From the NCBI GenBank assembly GCA_934085975.1, contig CAKOHT010000005.1, positions 33,966-97,965 on the forward strand: a stretch of 64,000 nt of DNA. Direction: 5' to 3'. The position numbers were made by a program, and so were the translations under genes. Positions 9,225 to 20,228 of this stretch are shown here, piece after piece (position 1 is the first letter of the stretch; every line of letters starts with the position of its first letter). This DNA comes from an uncultured Cetobacterium sp. (lineage in GTDB: Bacteria > Fusobacteriota > Fusobacteriia > Fusobacteriales > Fusobacteriaceae). The notes below the pieces were generated by a model. That model was not told the origin of the DNA. It saw only the letters and a list, made by a program, of their open reading frames with translations, and made no database searches.

Positions 9225-9650
9225 CTATATCATATCCTTATTTTTTATTAGCTCCGCTAAAGTTGTATCTTCTAGGATTTTAGTCATAGCTATATCTAAC
9301 TTACTCCAAATACAAGCCGTTGAACATTCATCGTCCACACAAGAACAATTTTTACTTTTATTGTTCTCATTACAATCGATAACTTTAATTTCATCATCCA
9401 ATATTTTGTATAATTCATGCAATGTAATATCTCCCGGCTCCATCGAAAGTTTGTATCCTCCATTCGGTCCTCTTTTTCCTTGAATTATATTTTCATTTTT
9501 TAATTTAAATAAAATTTGTTCTAAATATTGCACCGAAATATCTTCCGATTCCGATATCTCTTTTATCCGAGCTAGGTTCCCTTTCTGAGAAGCCTCAGCT
9601 ATATATACTAACGCTTTTACTCCGTATCTAACTTTTGTACTTATTTTCAT
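9225..9650 (-). CDS. Rrf2-family regulator, IscR-like with cysteine cluster
   Basis: 141-aa Rrf2 transcription factor. The N-terminal winged helix reads STKVRYGVKALVYIAEA, and the recognition region SVQYLEQILFKLKN and GPNGGYKL are typical of IscR/CymR. Cysteines at 93, 102, 104, 109 and 113 lie in the loop that in IscR binds a [2Fe-2S] cluster, so Fe-S, NO or redox sensing is likely. No isc, suf or cysteine-synthesis genes are adjacent; it lies between ruvB and rsmE inside a housekeeping operon, with only 4 nt to ruvB. Confidence 0.9.
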   Translation of the reverse strand: MKISTKVRYGVKALVYIAEASQKGNLARIKEISESEDISVQYLEQILFKLKNENIIQGKRGPNGGYKLSMEPGDITLHELYKILDDEIKVIDCNENNKSKNCSCVDDECSTACIWSKLDIAMTKILEDTTLAELIKNKDMI

Positions 9651-9654
9651 CCTC

Positions 9655-10644
9655 TTACTCCTTTATTCCAAAATGATTATAAGCCTTTTCTGTAACCATT
9701 CTACCACGACTAGTTCTTTTTATATAACCAATTTTAACTAAATAAGGTTCATATACCTCTTCAATTGTTCTTCTGTCCTCTCCTAGCATCAAAGCTAAAG
9801 TTTCAACTCCCACTGGACCACCACCATAATTTTCTATTATAGCTTTTATGATATCTCTATCTAATTCATCCAATCCTTGTTTATCCACTCCTAAAATGTT
9901 CAGCGCTCTTATAGCACTGTTCAAATCAACAACTCCATTTCCCTTAATTTCGCAATAATCTCTAACTCTTTTTAATAGTCTATTTGCAATTCTTGGAGTT
10001 CCTCTACTTCTTAGAGCAATCTCTTTTGCACCTTCTTCTTCAACTTTTACTCCTAAAATAGCTCCACCTCGCTTTACTATTCCTTCAAGCTCCGCCTCTT
10101 TATAGTAATCCATTCTATGTACCACACCAAACCTGTCTCTAAGAGGTGAGCTCAAAAGTCCAGCTCTAGTTGTAGCACCTATTAATGTAAATGGTGGTAA
10201 CTCTATTCTTATCGATCTTGCTGATGGTCCTTTTCCAATAATAATATCCAGCTCTCCATCCTCCATAGCTGGATACAAAATCTCTTCAACTGAAGTATTC
10301 AATCTATGTATTTCATCAATAAATAGTATATCATTCTCCTCCAGTGATGTTAAAATAGCTGCTAAATCTCCTGCTTTATCCAATATCGGTCCCGAAGTTA
10401 TCTTTAAGTTAACTCCCATTTCAGTAGCTATTACTCCAGCTAAAGTTGTTTTTCCCAATCCCGGTGGACCATATAAAAGAATATGATCTATGCAGCCACC
10501 TCGTTTTTTCGCAGCCTCTATAAAAATGCTCATCTTTTCTTTGAGTGACTCTTGACCAATGTAATCATTCAATCTTTTTGGTCTGAGGTTTTTTTGAACT
10601 TCTCCTTCACATTCCAACTCTTCATTAGAAACTATCCTATCCAT
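9655..10644 (-). CDS. ruvB: Holliday junction branch migration helicase RuvB
   Basis: AAA+ motor of the RuvABC complex, driving branch migration in recombination repair. 329 aa, full length. Walker [10 protein letters not shown] (59-67), Walker B with LFIDEIHR, the GATTRAG sensor-1 motif, [14 protein letters not shown] (sensor 2) and the C-terminal winged helix are all present. ruvA and ruvC are not adjacent. It follows the DUF445 gene after 10 nt in one operon. Confidence 0.98.
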   Translation of the reverse strand: MDRIVSNEELECEGEVQKNLRPKRLNDYIGQESLKEKMSIFIEAAKKRGGCIDHILLYGPPGLGKTTLAGVIATEMGVNLKITSGPILDKAGDLAAILTSLEENDILFIDEIHRLNTSVEEILYPAMEDGELDIIIGKGPSARSIRIELPPFTLIGATTRAGLLSSPLRDRFGVVHRMDYYKEAELEGIVKRGGAILGVKVEEEGAKEIALRSRGTPRIANRLLKRVRDYCEIKGNGVVDLNSAIRALNILGVDKQGLDELDRDIIKAIIENYGGGPVGVETLALMLGEDRRTIEEVYEPYLVKIGYIKRTSRGRMVTEKAYNHFGIKE

Positions 10645-10654
10645 TCTTTTCTCC

Positions 10655-11257
10655 TTAAATAAAAACAGTTATCACAAATTGTACAACTCCAATAATTCCA
10701 CCTAAAATAGCCCCAATTATCTCTATATGCTTCAACTCTTTCTTTGCCAAAGAAAAAGTTATCCTCTCTAACTCCTCCAAAGAAAAAGCGTCTACTTTTT
10801 CAACTATAATCTCTTTAAAATCAACATTTTTTTCCAAAGTTTCAAATAACATCTCTATTATTTGTTCTTTATTTTCCATTATTGATTCCTTTATAGTATC
10901 CTTTATTTTATTTAAGGCTGACTCATTTAAAAACATTGCTATCATTGGAAACCTAGTTGTTATCTCAGAAGCCAACTTTTTTTCTAATATACTATCTATT
11001 ACTTTTTCCATTTCAATATCTAAATCTGCATTCTCTAATTTTTTTGTTATATCCTCTAATGATATCAACTCATTTTGAATTGTATCTGCTAAAGTTATCC
11101 CAATCTCATGCCTTCTTTTAGGAATTAAACCTTGAATTTTAAAAAAAATTAAATTTATCTCTCTATATGGTCTAAATAACATTTTTATTGCAATATAGTT
11201 TGTTATCCATCCAATCATGGATCCAATAACTATTAAAAGTAACGCTTTTACTAACAT
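10655..11257 (-). CDS. DUF445 membrane-anchored protein
   Basis: 200 aa. DUF445 family (YheB/YjiN-like): an N-terminal membrane helix with [18 protein letters not shown], a signature of the family, a helical middle, and a C-terminal membrane helix. Biochemical function is not established. It is the first gene after the promoter at 11303-11331, so it heads the 12-gene operon running to dxs. Confidence 0.85.
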   Translation of the reverse strand: MLVKALLLIVIGSMIGWITNYIAIKMLFRPYREINLIFFKIQGLIPKRRHEIGITLADTIQNELISLEDITKKLENADLDIEMEKVIDSILEKKLASEITTRFPMIAMFLNESALNKIKDTIKESIMENKEQIIEMLFETLEKNVDFKEIIVEKVDAFSLEELERITFSLAKKELKHIEIIGAILGGIIGVVQFVITVFI

Positions 11258-11302
11258 CTTCTCACCTTTTCAATTCCTTATCAATTTTATAAATTATTAT
11301 TT

Positions 11303-11331
11303 ATTATACCATTTTATACCTATATATCCAA
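11303..11331 (-). promoter_or_regulatory. Sigma70-type promoter for the DUF445-ruvB-dxs operon
   Basis: On the minus strand, TTGGAT (11326-11331) and TATAAT (11303-11308) are separated by 17 nt, about 45 nt upstream of the DUF445 start and downstream of the rny terminator. Confidence 0.75.
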
Positions 11332-11365
11332 TATATTTTTTGACCTTTTCATCTAATAACAATAA

Positions 11366-11402
11366 GTAAAAAAGGAGAAAAACTATATTTTCTCCTTTCT
11401 TA
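11366..11402 (-). terminator. Intrinsic terminator after rny
   Basis: Minus-strand hairpin AAAGGAGAAAA / TTTTCTCCTTT followed by a T run, starting a few bases after the rny stop codon. Confidence 0.85.
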
Positions 11403-11406
11403 TTTT

Positions 11407-12972
11407 CTATTTGGCGTACTCTACAGCTCTAGTTTCTCTCAATATTGTTACTTTTATCTGTCCTGGATACTGCATTGTTTCCTCTATTCTCTTCGCTATA
11501 TCTCTAGCCATCTTTGTAGCGGCATCATCCGATACAATTTCAGGGTTTATTATAATTCTTATCTCTCTACCCGCTTGTATTGCATAAGAAGATTCAACAC
11601 CGTCAAACGAAGTTGCTATCTCTTCCAGTCCCTCTAATCTCTTTAGATATGTCGACAATGTTTCTCTTCTTGCTCCCGGTCTTGAAGCCGATATCGCATC
11701 TGACGCTTGTACTAAAATAGCTTCTATACTTTCAAATTCAACTTCATTATGATGAGCCATGACAGCATTTATAACCGCCTGTTTTTCACCAAACTTTTTC
11801 AGGAATTCTCCTCCAATTATTGCGTGAGAAGCTTCGATATCATGATCTAAAACCTTTCCTACATCATGCAAAAGTCCAGCTCTTTTTGCCAATTTAGTGT
11901 CTGCACCCAATTCAGCTGCTAAATTTGCAGCCAATTTAGCCACTTCAATCGAATGTGTTAAAACATTTTGTCCATAACTTGTTCTATATTTTAACTTACC
12001 TAAAGTTTTAATTATTTCCATGTGCATTCCTGGAATTCCTAACTCCAACAAAGCTTGCTCTCCAGCTTCGATAATATCTTTATCAATCTCTTTTCTAGAT
12101 TTATTGACAACTTCCTCTATCTTACCAGGATGTATTCTTCCATCATTTATAAGCTTTTCTATCGCTCTTCTAGCGACCTCTCTTTTTACTCCATCAAAAC
12201 TTGATAAAACAACCGCTTCTGGAGTATCATCTATAATTATATCTACTCCTGTTAATGCTTCTATTGTTCTAATGTTTCTTCCTTCCCTACCTATGATTCT
12301 ACCCTTCATTTCATCATTTGGTAGATTTACAACCGACACAGTAGCATCCGCAACAAATTCTGAAGAAGCTTTTCCTATCGCTGTCGATAAAATTCTCTTC
12401 GATATTCTATCTTTTTCATCCTCTAATTTATTTTCATACTCTCTTATTGCCAAAGCAGTTTCATGAACTAAATCATCTTTTAATTTAGATATTAGCATCT
12501 CTTTAGCTTCACTTCTTGTCATTTCTGAAATTCTTTCCAAAGTTTCCTCTTGAACCTTTTTCAAATCCTCTATTTCAGTTTTTTTATTCTCTAGCTGCTG
12601 ATTGATCTCTTCCAACTCCACAGCTCTGCTTTCAACCTTCTCAATTTTAGCTTCTAGAGTTTCCTCTTTTTTAGCTAATCTCCCCTCTTTTTGTAACAAC
12701 TCATTCTTCGCTACTTTTATCTCTTTTTCAGCTTCCTCTTTCATTTGATAAACTGTTTCTTTTGCCTTTATCTCTATCTCTTTGCTTTTTGCCAAAGATT
12801 CTTTCTCTGCTCTTTCTAATATCTCTTTCGCTTTTATCTTGGCTTTTATCTTTTCATCTTCTAAATTATTAAGTTCCTCTATTTTTTTATCTATAGTAGA
12901 TTTTTTATACATAACACTGAATATTATTGCAAATCCAACTATAGCTAATCCAACTCCCAATATTAAGTTCAT
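11407..12972 (-). CDS. rny: Ribonuclease Y
   Basis: Membrane-anchored endoribonuclease that starts mRNA decay. 521 aa, standard length. Domain order: N-terminal membrane helix (~3-23), long charged coiled coil (~28-175), KH RNA-binding domain with [16 protein letters not shown] (~225-240), and an HD domain with [12 protein letters not shown] and a downstream MAHHNEV. It closes the lipoprotein-RsbW-STAS transcript, and a strong terminator follows. RNase Y and RNase J are both encoded within 9 kb here, in separate operons. Confidence 0.97.
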   Translation of the reverse strand: MNLILGVGLAIVGFAIIFSVMYKKSTIDKKIEELNNLEDEKIKAKIKAKEILERAEKESLAKSKEIEIKAKETVYQMKEEAEKEIKVAKNELLQKEGRLAKKEETLEAKIEKVESRAVELEEINQQLENKKTEIEDLKKVQEETLERISEMTRSEAKEMLISKLKDDLVHETALAIREYENKLEDEKDRISKRILSTAIGKASSEFVADATVSVVNLPNDEMKGRIIGREGRNIRTIEALTGVDIIIDDTPEAVVLSSFDGVKREVARRAIEKLINDGRIHPGKIEEVVNKSRKEIDKDIIEAGEQALLELGIPGMHMEIIKTLGKLKYRTSYGQNVLTHSIEVAKLAANLAAELGADTKLAKRAGLLHDVGKVLDHDIEASHAIIGGEFLKKFGEKQAVINAVMAHHNEVEFESIEAILVQASDAISASRPGARRETLSTYLKRLEGLEEIATSFDGVESSYAIQAGREIRIIINPEIVSDDAATKMARDIAKRIEETMQYPGQIKVTILRETRAVEYAK

Positions 12973-12994
12973 TAGTCTCTCCTCTCTGTAAATA

Positions 12995-13342
12995 TTATCT
13001 AAAACTAGCTATTGCTTCCTCTTCCGTTGGATAGATATCAAATAATTCGTCCAATCCAATCATTTCAAATATAGTTCTTATATGGTCATTTAATCCAACC
13101 AATTTTATATCTCCACCTAAATCTCTTACAACTCTTAATTTTCCTCTTAGTATACCCATAGCTAAGCTATTTATATGAACTAAGTCAGTAAAATCTATTA
13201 CAAATTTATTTATATCAAGTTCTATTTGCTTTGCTATTCTCTCTTTCAATTTTGGTGCCACCAATGCATCCAATTCTCCGCACACTTTTATTACTCTTAC
13301 ATCATCCACTGTTTTTTCAGTTATTTCAAAATTTGTAGTCAT
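12995..13342 (-). CDS. STAS-domain anti-sigma factor antagonist
   Basis: 115-aa SpoIIAA/RsbV-like protein. In partner switching, the unphosphorylated form binds an anti-sigma kinase and frees its target; phosphorylation on a conserved Ser turns it off. The phospho-acceptor loop is recognisable as [13 protein letters not shown], with Ser in the usual place. It is next to an RsbW-like kinase (1 nt between them), which would be its cognate partner. No sigma factor or PP2C phosphatase gene is in the window. Confidence 0.88.
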   Translation of the reverse strand: MTTNFEITEKTVDDVRVIKVCGELDALVAPKLKERIAKQIELDINKFVIDFTDLVHINSLAMGILRGKLRVVRDLGGDIKLVGLNDHIRTIFEMIGLDELFDIYPTEEEAIASFR

Positions 13343-13343
13343 A

Positions 13344-13736
13344 TTAAACTTCCTCCTTCACTTTCTTTTCAACTTTTATTTTTGTTCCGTTAATCTTTTT
13401 TTCAACTTTAAAATTATCCGCCATAGCTCTTGCCAAAAAAAGTCCCATTCCGCCTTCGTCTTTACTAATCTTAGATTCATCAAATCCAACGCCATTATCT
13501 TCAACTACCAAGTGAATAATATCATTATTTTTTTGAAGTTCTATAATTATATCACCAGATTTATATTCGTAACCATGTTCTATAACATTTGTTGCTAACT
13601 CATCAACAATAGATAAAATTTTCATTATATCTTTTTGCTCAACTTTCTGATGCTCTAAATACGTTTTAGTCATTGCTCTAATGATAGAAAGATTTTTTAA
13701 AGAGGACGGAACATACAGCTTTATTTCATTCTGCAT
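13344..13736 (-). CDS. RsbW/SpoIIAB-like serine kinase (anti-sigma factor family)
   Basis: 130-aa stand-alone GHKL ATPase. The N box ELATNVIEHGY, the G1 box VEDNGVGFDES and the G2 box GGMGLFLARAMAD are intact, so ATP binding and kinase activity are expected on the neighbouring STAS protein. It precedes the STAS gene in the operon, and the two are almost contiguous. What output it controls is not visible from this window; it need not be a sigma factor. Confidence 0.88.
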   Translation of the reverse strand: MQNEIKLYVPSSLKNLSIIRAMTKTYLEHQKVEQKDIMKILSIVDELATNVIEHGYEYKSGDIIIELQKNNDIIHLVVEDNGVGFDESKISKDEGGMGLFLARAMADNFKVEKKINGTKIKVEKKVKEEV

Positions 13737-13740
13737 TTTT

Positions 13741-14127
13741 TCACCTTCTCTCTGTAAATTTGGTTATTTTCCAATCACCATTTGAATATTTATACTCTAC
13801 ATTAAAATAAAGCACTTCTTCACCAAACCTAATTCCTATGGTATTTTCACCCAAATTTTTGGAAACTTCTGGTTTTGTAAAGTAGAACTTTACTTTGGAC
13901 AAGTCATATTCCGAAAGTTTATTTATAGCATATCTCTCACTAAATGAAACGTCTAAACTCTCTTTTAAACTTATCACACTGTTCACCTGTAAATCTTTTT
14001 GAATAAGCTCCAATTTAGATACTAACTTTTCGTCAATATTTGATAAATTTTCATTATATCTTTTATCTGAATTTGAACAAGAAGCAGTCAAAATAACTAA
14101 AAATATAACATAAATCTTCTTTATCAT
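13741..14127 (-). CDS. Small predicted lipoprotein
   Basis: 128 aa with a lipoprotein signal: basic start MIKKIY, hydrophobic stretch and lipobox LTASC with Cys at 17. The mature part is mixed alpha/beta, ends ITKFTERR, and resembles no family I recognise. It is the first gene after the promoter at 14159-14187 and lies 4 nt from the RsbW-like gene, so it is co-expressed with the partner-switching pair and rny. A sensor or envelope role is speculation. Confidence 0.7.
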   Translation of the reverse strand: MIKKIYVIFLVILTASCSNSDKRYNENLSNIDEKLVSKLELIQKDLQVNSVISLKESLDVSFSERYAINKLSEYDLSKVKFYFTKPEVSKNLGENTIGIRFGEEVLYFNVEYKYSNGDWKITKFTERR

Positions 14128-14158
14128 TCAACACTTCCTTTTAAAGCTTTTCTGTACA

Positions 14159-14187
14159 ATAATACCATACGAATACTTTTTTATCAA
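14159..14187 (-). promoter_or_regulatory. Promoter for the lipoprotein-rsbW-STAS-rny operon
   Basis: Minus strand: TTGATA (14182-14187), 17-nt spacer, TATTAT (14159-14164), about 30 nt upstream of the lipoprotein ATG. Confidence 0.75.
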
Positions 14188-14234
14188 GACTATTATTTTC
14201 AGTAATTTTATAAAATAATATACTAGTTAAAGCA

Positions 14235-15131
14235 TTATAAGGTATTAAACCTCTGTAAAATATCTGAAAGTATTTCATCTTGGGTCATTTTATCCAAGTC
14301 GTACCAAATATATTCATGATCATTTTTAAACCATGTAAACTGTCTCTTAGCATAATTTCTTGAATTCTTCTTTATTAACTCTTTGGCTTCCTCTAAAGTT
14401 ATCTCTTTATTTAGGTACGAAATTAATTCCGAATAGCCTATAATATTTATTTTTTTTAACACATCTCCATATTTTTTATAAAGAGATTTCACCTCTTCTA
14501 AAAGTCCATTTTCCATCATCATCTCTACCCTTAGATTTATTCTATCATATAGATGTTTTCTATCTCTTTCTAGAGCAACTTTTAAGAATTTAAAACTATT
14601 TCCTTTGATATTTTTTTTAGATAAAACCGAAAACTTCTCTCCAGTTTGATAGAATACCTCCACAGCTCTTTCAACTCTTCTTTTATTATTCGGATGAATA
14701 TTTTCCGCACTTTCTAGATCAATCTCTTTCAATATTTCAAAAAGTTTCTCTCCATCTATTTTCATCAATTGTTCTCTTATAACTAAATCACTCTCTGGTA
14801 GAGCAGAAAGCCCCCTCACTACCGAATCTATATAAAGTCCTGTTCCTCCAACCAATAAAACATTTCTATCACTACGAGTTTTCAATAACTCATCTACTTT
14901 TCTTTGATAATCACCAACACTATATTTTTTTATGGGCTGAACAAAATCTATCATATGGTGCACAACTCCTTGCATCTCATCTGCAGTTATTTTAGCAGTT
15001 CCTATGTTTAGTCCCTCATACACCTGTGCTGAATCTGCTGAGATAATTTCAGCATTTAAAGCTTTTGCCAGTTTTATTGATAACTCTGTTTTCCCTACTC
15101 CAGTGGGTCCAGCTATAACTATCCCTTTCAA
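14235..15131 (-). CDS. miaA: tRNA dimethylallyltransferase MiaA
   Basis: Transfers a dimethylallyl group to A37 of tRNAs reading UNN codons. 298 aa. P-loop AGPTGVGKTEL (~7-17), DSAQVYEGLNIGTAK (substrate-binding DSxQ motif), GGTGLYIDSVV and RKHLYDRINLRV are all characteristic. The start is a TTG (15129-15131) preceded by AGGTG five bases upstream. The obgE terminator lies just upstream, so a separate promoter or read-through must feed it. Confidence 0.96.
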   Translation of the reverse strand: MKGIVIAGPTGVGKTELSIKLAKALNAEIISADSAQVYEGLNIGTAKITADEMQGVVHHMIDFVQPIKKYSVGDYQRKVDELLKTRSDRNVLLVGGTGLYIDSVVRGLSALPESDLVIREQLMKIDGEKLFEILKEIDLESAENIHPNNKRRVERAVEVFYQTGEKFSVLSKKNIKGNSFKFLKVALERDRKHLYDRINLRVEMMMENGLLEEVKSLYKKYGDVLKKINIIGYSELISYLNKEITLEEAKELIKKNSRNYAKRQFTWFKNDHEYIWYDLDKMTQDEILSDILQRFNTL

Positions 15132-15160
15132 TTTTTCACCTCTAAAATATTTTAATAGAT

Positions 15161-15188
15161 AAAAAAGCTGAACCTAATAGCTCAGCTT
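15161..15188 (-). terminator. Intrinsic terminator between obgE and miaA
   Basis: Minus-strand AAGCTGA / TCAGCTT stem (15165-15171 with 15182-15188), about 10-nt loop, followed by a T run, 17 nt after the obgE stop. Confidence 0.8.
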
Positions 15189-15204
15189 AACAAACAACTC
15201 TTCA

Positions 15205-16506
<1,302 letters not shown>

Positions 16507-16607
16507 TTATATTCAATCTATAATATAAAAATCCAATTCATTTCAATGCGTTAATTGTTATATTCTACACCTTTTTCTAATATTTTGCAATTAATTTTAC
16601 TATGTTT

Positions 16608-16635
16608 TTGTTTAATATTTCTTATGTTTTATGAT
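16608..16635 (+). promoter_or_regulatory. Probable promoter for aroC operon
   Basis: TTGTTT (16608-16613), 16-nt spacer, TATGAT (16630-16635), about 43 nt before the aroC ATG. The match is moderate. Confidence 0.5.
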
Positions 16636-16677
16636 AAAATTAAATTATATAGATTATTTCAATTTAAGGAGGATTTT

Positions 16678-17691
16678 ATGAATAGTTTTGGTTCTCTTTT
16701 TAGAGTACATATTTATGGAGAATCTCATGGTTCTGGTATTGGAGTTTTAATTGACGGTGTTCCATCAGGCATAAAACTCACTCTTGAGGATTTCACCATA
16801 GACCTTTCCAAAAGAAAATCTGGAAAACTTGGTACCACTCCCAGAAAAGAGGATGATATTCCCAAAATTATCTCAGGAGTTTTTAACAATTTTACAACTG
16901 GTGCCCCTATAAATATTTTTTTTGAAAATAAAAACACTGACTCTAAAGTTTATACTGATTTCAAATCACATCCTAGACCTGGACATGCTGATTTCTCTGC
17001 AACTGAAAAGTATTCTGGGTTTAATGATATTCGTGGTGGTGGTCATTTTTCAGGTAGGCTAACATTGGGGCTTGTCGCTGCTGGGGTTATTGCAAAAAAA
17101 ATTTTAAATAATGTTATTTTTTCTAGTGAGATTGAATCAATCGGTCTTTTAGATAAAACTAAATTTAGTGAAAAGTTGGAAAACTACCTTATTGAGACTA
17201 GAAACTCCGGTGATTCTCTAGGAGGTACAATCTCTTTAACCATTAAAAATATTCCAATTGGTTTAGGAGAGCCCTTTTTTGGTTCCACTGAATCTGTTAT
17301 TTCATCTATACTTTTTTCAATTCCTGGAATTAAAGGAGTTGAATTTGGAGCTGGTTTTAAAGGAACTGAATTTTTAGGTAGCAAATTTAATGATTGTTTT
17401 ATTGATAAAAATGGGAAAACTTCGTCTAATAATAATGGAGGGATTAACGGAGGAATTACAAATGGTAATGATATCTTTCTAAAAGTTGCAGTCAAACCGA
17501 CCTCTAGCATTTTTAAAGCACAAGAAACTTTTAACTTTAAAGAGGGAAGTATTCAAACTTTAAAAATTAACGGTAGACATGATGTTGCATTTCTTCTTAG
17601 AGTTCCCATCATTTTAGAAAATTCTGTGGCTATCGCCCTCGCAGATTTATATCTGCAAAATACAAAAGTATTTTTTAATTTAGGAGGATAA
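16678..17691 (+). CDS. aroC: Chorismate synthase
   Basis: Last common step of aromatic biosynthesis: EPSP to chorismate, using reduced FMN. 337 aa from the ATG at 16678, which has AAGGAGG 6 nt upstream; the open frame upstream is not coding-like. Motifs: FRVHIYGESHGSGIGV (signature 1), RPGHADFSATEKY (signature 2), GGGHFSGRLT and GRHDVAFLLRVPI. At 337 aa it is on the short side for the family (~350-390). No other aro gene is nearby. Only one base separates its stop from the next ATG. Confidence 0.96.
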   Translation: MNSFGSLFRVHIYGESHGSGIGVLIDGVPSGIKLTLEDFTIDLSKRKSGKLGTTPRKEDDIPKIISGVFNNFTTGAPINIFFENKNTDSKVYTDFKSHPRPGHADFSATEKYSGFNDIRGGGHFSGRLTLGLVAAGVIAKKILNNVIFSSEIESIGLLDKTKFSEKLENYLIETRNSGDSLGGTISLTIKNIPIGLGEPFFGSTESVISSILFSIPGIKGVEFGAGFKGTEFLGSKFNDCFIDKNGKTSSNNNGGINGGITNGNDIFLKVAVKPTSSIFKAQETFNFKEGSIQTLKINGRHDVAFLLRVPIILENSVAIALADLYLQNTKVFFNLGG

Positions 17692-17692
17692 A

Positions 17693-18184
17693 ATGTCAAA
17701 AAGAGCTGATTATATCGATTGGGATGAATATTTCATGGGAGTAGCAATTCTCTCCGCAAAACGTAGCAAAGATCCCGGGACACAAGTTGGAGCATGTATT
17801 GTAACTTCTGATAGAAGAATTGTCGGTGTTGGCTATAATGGTCTCCCTGCCGGATGTTCTGATGATGAATTTCCTTGGGATAGGGAGGGGGATTTTTTAA
17901 ATAGTAAATATGCATATGTTTGTCATGCCGAATTAAATGCTATCTTGAATAGCACTAAAAATTTAAAAGGATGTACTATTTATGTTGACCTTTTCCCGTG
18001 TAATGAGTGTGCTAAAAGTATTATTCAAAGTGGAATAAGTGAAATAGTTTATCTCTCAGATAAATACGACAACACCGACTCTAATATAGCCTCTAAAAAA
18101 CTTTTAAACGCTGCTAACATCAAATTAAGACAACTAGATCCCAAATTTGATGAACTTATTTTAAACTTCAGAAAAAATGGATAG
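17693..18184 (+). CDS. dCMP/cytidine deaminase family protein
   Basis: 163-aa zinc deaminase, best read as deoxycytidylate deaminase making dUMP for dTMP synthesis. The zinc site is visible as HAELNAILN (His plus catalytic Glu) and PCNEC (two Cys ligands), and the N-terminal region DPGTQVGACIV and GYNGLPAGC matches ComEB/dCMP deaminases. It is coupled to aroC by a 1-nt gap. Confidence 0.92.
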   Translation: MSKRADYIDWDEYFMGVAILSAKRSKDPGTQVGACIVTSDRRIVGVGYNGLPAGCSDDEFPWDREGDFLNSKYAYVCHAELNAILNSTKNLKGCTIYVDLFPCNECAKSIIQSGISEIVYLSDKYDNTDSNIASKKLLNAANIKLRQLDPKFDELILNFRKNG

Positions 18185-18195
18185 GAGGTATTTAT

Positions 18196-18825
18196 ATGAA
18201 TACTACATTAACGAGATTGGAGGAATGGATCAACTCCATGACACACTACTTTGGTGCTATCTTAGCCCTTATTGGTACTGGTGCTCTTTTAGTCCACTCT
18301 TTAAACACAGGCAATATCGGTTATATTATCGGTTCTATGGTGTTTTGTTTTTCACTTATTTTACTCTACACAATGTCTGGAACTTACCATATACTTTATG
18401 TTGGAAAAATTAAGAAAATTTTTAAAATTCTTGATCATTCAGCTATATATATTTTGATATCTGGATCTTATACTCCATATCTTCTTGGGGTTTTCGACGG
18501 AACCACCAAGTGGATTCTTTTCTTTATTCAATGGGGAATGACTCTTTTAGGAATCCTTTTTAAAGTTTTCTTCGTCGGCAGATTTAACTTTGTTTCTACT
18601 CTAATCTATCTTTTTATGGGATGGATGGTCATGTTTGTATTTAAAGATTTACAACTACTTGCTTCCCCACTGTCTCTGAAACTTTTAATTTTTGGCGGAG
18701 TTAGTTACTCTGTTGGTACTATTTTTTATCTGATGAAAAATAAAAAATTTGCTCATGGCATTTGGCATCTTTTTGTTTTAGCAGGTAGCGTTTTTAATTA
18801 TTTTTCAGTATATTTTTTAATATAA
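18196..18825 (+). CDS. Hemolysin III family membrane protein
   Basis: 209 aa, seven predicted membrane helices, PAQR/HlyIII family. Family motifs: NSMTHYFGAILALIG near the N-terminus, SGTYHIL, LDHSAIYILISGSYTP (the HlyIII signature) and the terminal GIWHLFVLAGS with a conserved His. The presumed metal ligands are S...H, D/H and H. Cytolysis is unlikely to be its role; related proteins affect membrane lipid or energy homeostasis. It is third in the aroC operon. Confidence 0.92.
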   Translation: MNTTLTRLEEWINSMTHYFGAILALIGTGALLVHSLNTGNIGYIIGSMVFCFSLILLYTMSGTYHILYVGKIKKIFKILDHSAIYILISGSYTPYLLGVFDGTTKWILFFIQWGMTLLGILFKVFFVGRFNFVSTLIYLFMGWMVMFVFKDLQLLASPLSLKLLIFGGVSYSVGTIFYLMKNKKFAHGIWHLFVLAGSVFNYFSVYFLI

Positions 18826-18846
18826 TATTTTTATAGGGGGAGCATT

Positions 18847-20184
18847 TTGCAAGATTTAAGTTTGAAGTTCGAGAAGCAAAGCATCTTAACCACCATTTTA
18901 AAGTTTAGCATACCGTCATCACTTGGTGCCATTATAGGTATGCTTTGTGTTTTAACTGATAGATACTTCATCGGTCAAGTAGCTGGAAGAGAGGGCATGG
19001 CAGCCATTGCCCTTGTTTTCCCCTACGCCATGATTATAAATAGTTTCAATTTCGCATTTTCTGGAATAGCTATTATAATCGGAGTCAAATTAGGCTCTCA
19101 AGATAGAGAAGGAGCTGAAAGAGTTTTATGTACTGGATTTTTATGGATTTTTATTATGGGAACTCTTCTGTCACTTTTTTTATTTATTTTTAATATTCCA
19201 ATTCTAAAAATTTTAGGAGCTACCTCTTCCAATATGGTATCAGCCATGGAATACACAAATTTTTTAATACCCATTGCCACTTTTCAAATAATTTTAGGAC
19301 AAAGTACTCTCGTGAGAGGGATTGGAGATTCCGTTACTGCTATGGGAGTGAATATTTTTACAGGCATTTTCAATGTTGTCTTAGACTATCTCTTTATTAT
19401 TAAATTTGATATGGGAATTGGAGGAGCCGCATTGGCTACTTTAATATCTACAGCTTTAAGTGCTTTTTATGTTATTTTTTATTTTTTCAAATCAGATGTC
19501 ATTACATTTTCAAAACAATACTTCTCTCTCGATTTTAAAATCTTAAAAGAAATTTTTAAAATAGGAAGTCCTCGTTTTTATAACCAACTTCTACAATCTT
19601 CAGTTATTACTGTCACAAATAGACAAGCTGGAGTTTACGGAGGTGACATTGCCACCGCTGCAATTGGGATTATTTCAATCTGCAGAAGTGTTATGAATAC
19701 AAGTTTACAAGGATTTAATCAGAGAACTGCGGCTATTATATCGTATACCTTTGGTTCTAAAAATTATGAACGTGTGAAGGAAGTTCTAAAAATACAACTT
19801 TATACAGTTATTAGTGTCTCAACTATCTTGGTTTTTCTCATGCTTTTCAACACTGAAAAAATAGTTTCTTTTTTTATAAAAAATGACCCTCCTCTAGTTG
19901 AATTTACAGTTTCTGCTATGAGATTAAATCTCTTTTTAATGCCTTTTACAGCTATATTTTTAGCGTGTAATAACTTTTTTCAATCTATTAAAGATAGTAT
20001 TATAGCTACCAGATTTTTTATGTTAAGAATTATTATTTTAAACATACCCCTTGTTTATATTCTGGGATATTTCTTCAAAGAGATTGGTGTTTGGTTAGCA
20101 TTTCCAATATCTGATACACTAGTAGCTGTAGTCATGTTCTTTTTAACAATAAAAAAAGTGAGAAAGATATCATCTGACAATTGA
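18847..20184 (+). CDS. MATE family efflux transporter
   Basis: 445 aa, 12 predicted membrane helices in two homologous halves (GMAAIALVFPYAMI in the first; SLQGFNQRTAAIISYTFGS in the second), DinF/NorM-like. It exports drugs or metabolites in exchange for Na+ or H+; the substrate cannot be read. The start is TTG at 18847-18849 with GGGGGAG about 5 nt upstream. Its last codons overlap the -35 box of the tmRNA promoter. Confidence 0.93.
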   Translation: MQDLSLKFEKQSILTTILKFSIPSSLGAIIGMLCVLTDRYFIGQVAGREGMAAIALVFPYAMIINSFNFAFSGIAIIIGVKLGSQDREGAERVLCTGFLWIFIMGTLLSLFLFIFNIPILKILGATSSNMVSAMEYTNFLIPIATFQIILGQSTLVRGIGDSVTAMGVNIFTGIFNVVLDYLFIIKFDMGIGGAALATLISTALSAFYVIFYFFKSDVITFSKQYFSLDFKILKEIFKIGSPRFYNQLLQSSVITVTNRQAGVYGGDIATAAIGIISICRSVMNTSLQGFNQRTAAIISYTFGSKNYERVKEVLKIQLYTVISVSTILVFLMLFNTEKIVSFFIKNDPPLVEFTVSAMRLNLFLMPFTAIFLACNNFFQSIKDSIIATRFFMLRIIILNIPLVYILGYFFKEIGVWLAFPISDTLVAVVMFFLTIKKVRKISSDN

Positions 20185-20209
20185 GTTTAAAGAAAATTTG
20201 TGTTATAAT
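20181..20209 (+). promoter_or_regulatory. tmRNA promoter
   Basis: TTGAGT (20181-20186), 17-nt spacer, TATAAT (20204-20209), 19 nt before the mature tmRNA 5' end. The -35 box overlaps the MATE stop codon. Confidence 0.8.
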
Positions 20210-20228
20210 AATCTATAATTTAATAATT

